Shown here: positions 52,001 through 54,411 of the stretch, in pieces | How positions within the stretch are numbered: position 1 is the stretch's first letter | How the letters are laid out: the number at the start of each line of letters is the position of its first letter | From: Acinetobacter vivianii | GTDB lineage: Bacteria; Pseudomonadota; Gammaproteobacteria; Pseudomonadales; Moraxellaceae | DNA length: 54,411 nucleotides | Reading direction: 5' to 3' | Assembly (NCBI RefSeq): GCF_014635885.1 | Contig: NZ_BMDR01000014.1 | Location: 237 to 54,647 of the forward strand | The notes under the pieces: model-generated | Database searches by the model: none | What the model was told of the DNA's origin: nothing | The model's input: the letters and a program-made list of their open reading frames with translations, nothing else | Position numbers and translations under genes: made by a program

Positions 52001-52032
52001 AAAAAACAGCACCGAAGTGCTGTTTTTTTATA
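52001..52032. terminator. Terminator between the tiny lipoprotein gene and the Ig-like lipoprotein gene
   Basis: AACAGCAC and GTGCTGTT, with loop CGAA, form a perfect stem flanked by an A run and a T run, placed between convergent genes. It can serve both strands. The exact edges are approximate. Confidence 0.8.
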
Positions 52033-52046
52033 GGAAATATTTTCGT

Positions 52047-54035
52047 TTATTTATAAGTAGCAAAAACTGTTGAAACTTTACCATCAGGAGCCGCTACTGA
52101 GATTTTAAAGGTATCTCCTTTAGCACATTCTTTCAAACGATAGCCATAAAAAGCTTGTGTACTATTTTTAAAAGTTGTCGGTGTTAAAAGATTAAATACA
52201 TTGGCTACAGGTGAGCTCCCTTGTACTAATTCAGCGGTACAAGATAAATTATTATCTTTGGTATTATCTTCTGGTGTAACACTTATCGTAGAACCTGTAG
52301 GCATAGGAACACCTTGCATACTATTTCCATATAAACTGAAAGATAATAGATCACCACTTGCATTAATATTGGTAAATGTTGCTGTATTTTCTGAAAATGC
52401 AAATATTAATTGCTGACGTAGAATGGCATCTAAATTATCATCACAAGTATCAGCAATATTCGGCTGACTGATGGTTGAAGATGCACATGCAGTCTTGTTG
52501 CCTACAATTTTTCGATTGTAAAGAAACTCTCCAATACCATAGTCATTATCGTATTGATTATTTTCATTATCATCGCGGAAGAAGCTACCAATATTGCTAA
52601 GAAGCTTATCTACACCTTTCGTGTAAAGATTATCACCATCTAAATCAGTAAAACTCTTATCCCCTTCAACATACGCCAAAACAGTAACACGATTATCTAA
52701 AGGTCGTGGGTCTTGAACAGATAAAGTAACTGCACAACGACCAGCGTTAGTCGAACAGTTAGGCGTCACCACACCGCCTTCACTAATAAAACTCACCACG
52801 GTTCCATTAGGTACAGGATTACCCGTACGGTCTCTTAACATGACATTAATCGTTGCGCTATCACCATCAACCCTATTTTGTAAGGCATTTTTACTTACAG
52901 ATAAACTGAAGCCATCTTGAGTTGCGCGTCCAGTGGATACAGAAACATTTTTAGACAAAGCTGAAACAGCACTGTTAGAAACTAAGGTTGCTTTGATTTC
53001 AACAGGCCCCGGTTTGTCTCCTGGATATAAAGTTACGATAACCTTACCATTTGGGTCACTTTTCACAGTTTTAGGATTTTGATTACCTAACGAGATAAAA
53101 CTTAAATCTTCTGGAGCACGAACCAATTCAATATTTACATCTTTATTTGCAGCAGGCGTACCATTCGCATATAAAGTAAATTCAATTTGGCCTGATGCAG
53201 CAGTACCGCTACTTCTAATACCCAAAGTTACTGGACTTGATGTTGTATATTTTAAAGAATTGGCTTCAATGGCAGCGATATTCACAGTAACTTTGGATTC
53301 AGGAATATTTGAACCAGATGCAAGAATCGTTTGCTCACCTTCACACAGCTTCCCATCAGCCCCAATTGCTTTATAAGAAGTTGTTACATCCCCTTGATTC
53401 GAAGACACAACACTTGCTGGTTCAAAGGTACCACAAGTAGCATTGAAGCTGACAGTAACGTTGTTTTGGTTGACCTTAGTACTTGAATCTTGTGTCTTTA
53501 AAGTAATATTGGTTGATGCACCTGACTCTAATTGAGTTGTGGCAGCAGTCATTCCAACTAAAACAATATTTGCAGCTTGAAGTACAAAACTATAAGGACT
53601 GGTTGTTGCAGATGTACCATTATAATTCGCCGTCGCAGAAATTTGATACGCACCTGTAGCATTTAAATCTTGCGGTTTTACAGAGATGCTAGCTTCACCT
53701 TCTGCATTCGTCAGAACAGCACCATTGGTCGTACCTAAAGTCACGCCTTCCCCACCAAACGTAACGATCGCGCCACTAATTCCCTTTCCTGAGGAATCAG
53801 TCACTTTGACTTTAGCGGTGACACCTGCTGCAGTAATTGAATTTGTAGCCGTATTATTTGCATCATATAACGTAATATTTGTAATATTTACTGCTGTAAC
53901 TGGCGTTTGTCCATTTCCACCTGAAGAGTTATTATCATTTGAACCATAATAACCACCTCCGCCCCCACCACAACTTGCTAACAAAACAGAGACAGCAATC
54001 GCCGACAACTTTAAAGTAAGTTGTTTTTTATTCAT
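52047..54035 (-). CDS. Ig-like-repeat surface lipoprotein
   Basis: A 662-residue exported protein. The ATG at 54035 has AAGGA six bases upstream; an ATG two codons earlier touches that site and is less likely. The signal ends in lipobox LLASC, followed by a Gly/Asn/Ser-rich linker (GGGGGGYYGSNDNNSSGG). Several beta-rich repeats of bacterial Ig-like (Big_1) type follow, for example VKVTDSSGKGISGAIVTFGG near residue 75 and LRDRTGNPVPNGTVVSFISE near 400. Later an Asp/Asn-rich segment (FFRDDNENNQYDNDYGIGEF) could bind calcium. It probably sits on the outer membrane, with adhesion a reasonable guess. It is monocistronic. Confidence 0.85.
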   Translation of the reverse strand: MNKKQLTLKLSAIAVSVLLASCGGGGGGYYGSNDNNSSGGNGQTPVTAVNITNITLYDANNTATNSITAAGVTAKVKVTDSSGKGISGAIVTFGGEGVTLGTTNGAVLTNAEGEASISVKPQDLNATGAYQISATANYNGTSATTSPYSFVLQAANIVLVGMTAATTQLESGASTNITLKTQDSSTKVNQNNVTVSFNATCGTFEPASVVSSNQGDVTTSYKAIGADGKLCEGEQTILASGSNIPESKVTVNIAAIEANSLKYTTSSPVTLGIRSSGTAASGQIEFTLYANGTPAANKDVNIELVRAPEDLSFISLGNQNPKTVKSDPNGKVIVTLYPGDKPGPVEIKATLVSNSAVSALSKNVSVSTGRATQDGFSLSVSKNALQNRVDGDSATINVMLRDRTGNPVPNGTVVSFISEGGVVTPNCSTNAGRCAVTLSVQDPRPLDNRVTVLAYVEGDKSFTDLDGDNLYTKGVDKLLSNIGSFFRDDNENNQYDNDYGIGEFLYNRKIVGNKTACASSTISQPNIADTCDDNLDAILRQQLIFAFSENTATFTNINASGDLLSFSLYGNSMQGVPMPTGSTISVTPEDNTKDNNLSCTAELVQGSSPVANVFNLLTPTTFKNSTQAFYGYRLKECAKGDTFKISVAAPDGKVSTVFATYK

Positions 54036-54313
54036 GATCATTCCTTTTTATCCCCGATCAAATCCCCAAATGGAATTAGACTTTTCATTATAAAAATATG
54101 CCTAATGTAACCATAATACGGTTTTTATGTAAATATAGTTTATCTTCCAGTAAAGATTATTAAAGTGAAACGAATCAAACTATTCTTAAAAATCGAGATT
54201 TTTGTTGAAATTTTTAACAAATAAAATAACGAGAAAAATTTAATTGTTAGATCAAAAGTAATTTTTAAATTTATAGAGAATGATATCTAGAATACTTTTT
54301 TCTAGGCAATAAA
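54036..54313. other. AT-rich gap between the Ig-like lipoprotein gene and the rRNA terminator
   Basis: About 280 bp, very AT-rich, without a supported reading frame. It should contain the promoter of the Ig-like lipoprotein gene on the minus strand; no confident -35/-10 pair could be picked out. Confidence 0.5.
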
Positions 54314-54345
54314 AAACACCCCTAACCGTAAGGTTAGGGGTGTTT
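54314..54345 (-). terminator. rRNA operon terminator
   Basis: AAACACCCCTAACC (54314-54327) and GGTTAGGGGTGTTT (54332-54345) form a perfect 14-bp stem with a four-base loop. On the minus strand it lies ten bases after the 5S end and is followed by T-rich sequence. Confidence 0.92.
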
Positions 54346-54355
54346 AGATTTAAAA

Positions 54356-54411
54356 GCTGGCGATGACTTACTCTCACATGGCAAGTGCCACACTACCATC
54401 AGCGCTAAGAG
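54356..54411 (-). rRNA. rrf: 5S ribosomal RNA, 3' part, runs off the right edge
   Basis: On the minus strand the last 56 bases read as the 3' half of a bacterial 5S rRNA, with the conserved core GATGGTAGTGTGG near 54388-54400, GTGAGAGTA near 54371-54380, and the closing stretch ATCGCCAGC at the 3' end. A strong terminator follows. The 5' half and the rest of the rRNA operon lie beyond the window. Confidence 0.93.

Overview
This window looks like chromosomal DNA from an Acinetobacter-type gammaproteobacterium (Moraxellaceae). It is AT-rich, and its genes for ketol-acid reductoisomerase, LeuS, LptE, HolA, FabI, Orn, RsgA, SecB, CoaBC, RadC and MnmC all read as gammaproteobacterial. The run ilvI-ilvH-ilvC next to leuS-lptE-holA, a trimeric adhesin with an ESPR signal, and many small lipoproteins of Acinetobacter style fit that genus. 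I cannot name the species from the sequence. No prophage, insertion sequence, CRISPR array or tRNA gene is visible. The right edge enters the 3' end of a 5S rRNA gene on the minus strand, so an rRNA operon lies beyond it.

Layout. 1-4.0 kb: the first 843 codons of a YadA/Ata-like trimeric autotransporter adhesin (minus) diverge from an AraC-type regulator; two 11-bp direct repeats lie between them. 4.4-6.6 kb: a TetR regulator and a large lipoprotein of unknown role, with palindromes upstream of the lipoprotein gene. 6.8-8.6 kb: an arsC-arsR-acr3 arsenic operon with iterated ArsR-like half-sites. 8.8-13.5 kb: a PhaC-like hydrolase, an MHYT-GGDEF-EAL c-di-GMP enzyme and an orphan protein. 13.6-17 kb: branched-chain amino acid genes ilvI-ilvH-ilvC. 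17.4-23 kb: a DUF4124 protein, leuS, lptE, holA and a sirtuin. 23.2-27.9 kb: a complete MacA-MacB-outer-membrane-factor export operon. 28-31.8 kb: a BamE-like lipoprotein, an orphan gene of possibly foreign origin, fabI, a BI-1/YccA membrane protein and orn. 31.9-34.8 kb: rsgA, then rhodanese-grxC-secB and a small unknown gene.

34.8-37.2 kb holds a compact alkylation-repair operon on the minus strand: an AraC-methyltransferase Ada that lacks the usual N-terminal sensor domain, a 2OG-Fe(II) oxygenase, the missing Ada metal-binding domain as a separate 81-residue protein, and AlkB. The split Ada is the most interesting gene-level arrangement here. 37.4-51.8 kb is mostly housekeeping: cytochrome b562, coaBC, radC, a bestrophin, an aldo/keto reductase with a divergent LysR gene, a PHP phosphoesterase, yciB, yciI, mnmC, rhodaneses, yajQ, hotdog thioesterases, free-methionine-sulfoxide reductase and trxC. 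The last part holds a tiny 34-residue lipoprotein gene, a 662-residue Ig-like lipoprotein and the 5S rRNA end.

Most of the window is ordinary core genome. Accessory-looking parts are 1-6.6 kb, 12.5-13.5 kb, 28.5-29.3 kb and 51.9-54 kb. All functional calls rest on recognised motifs and family resemblance; no database search was possible.
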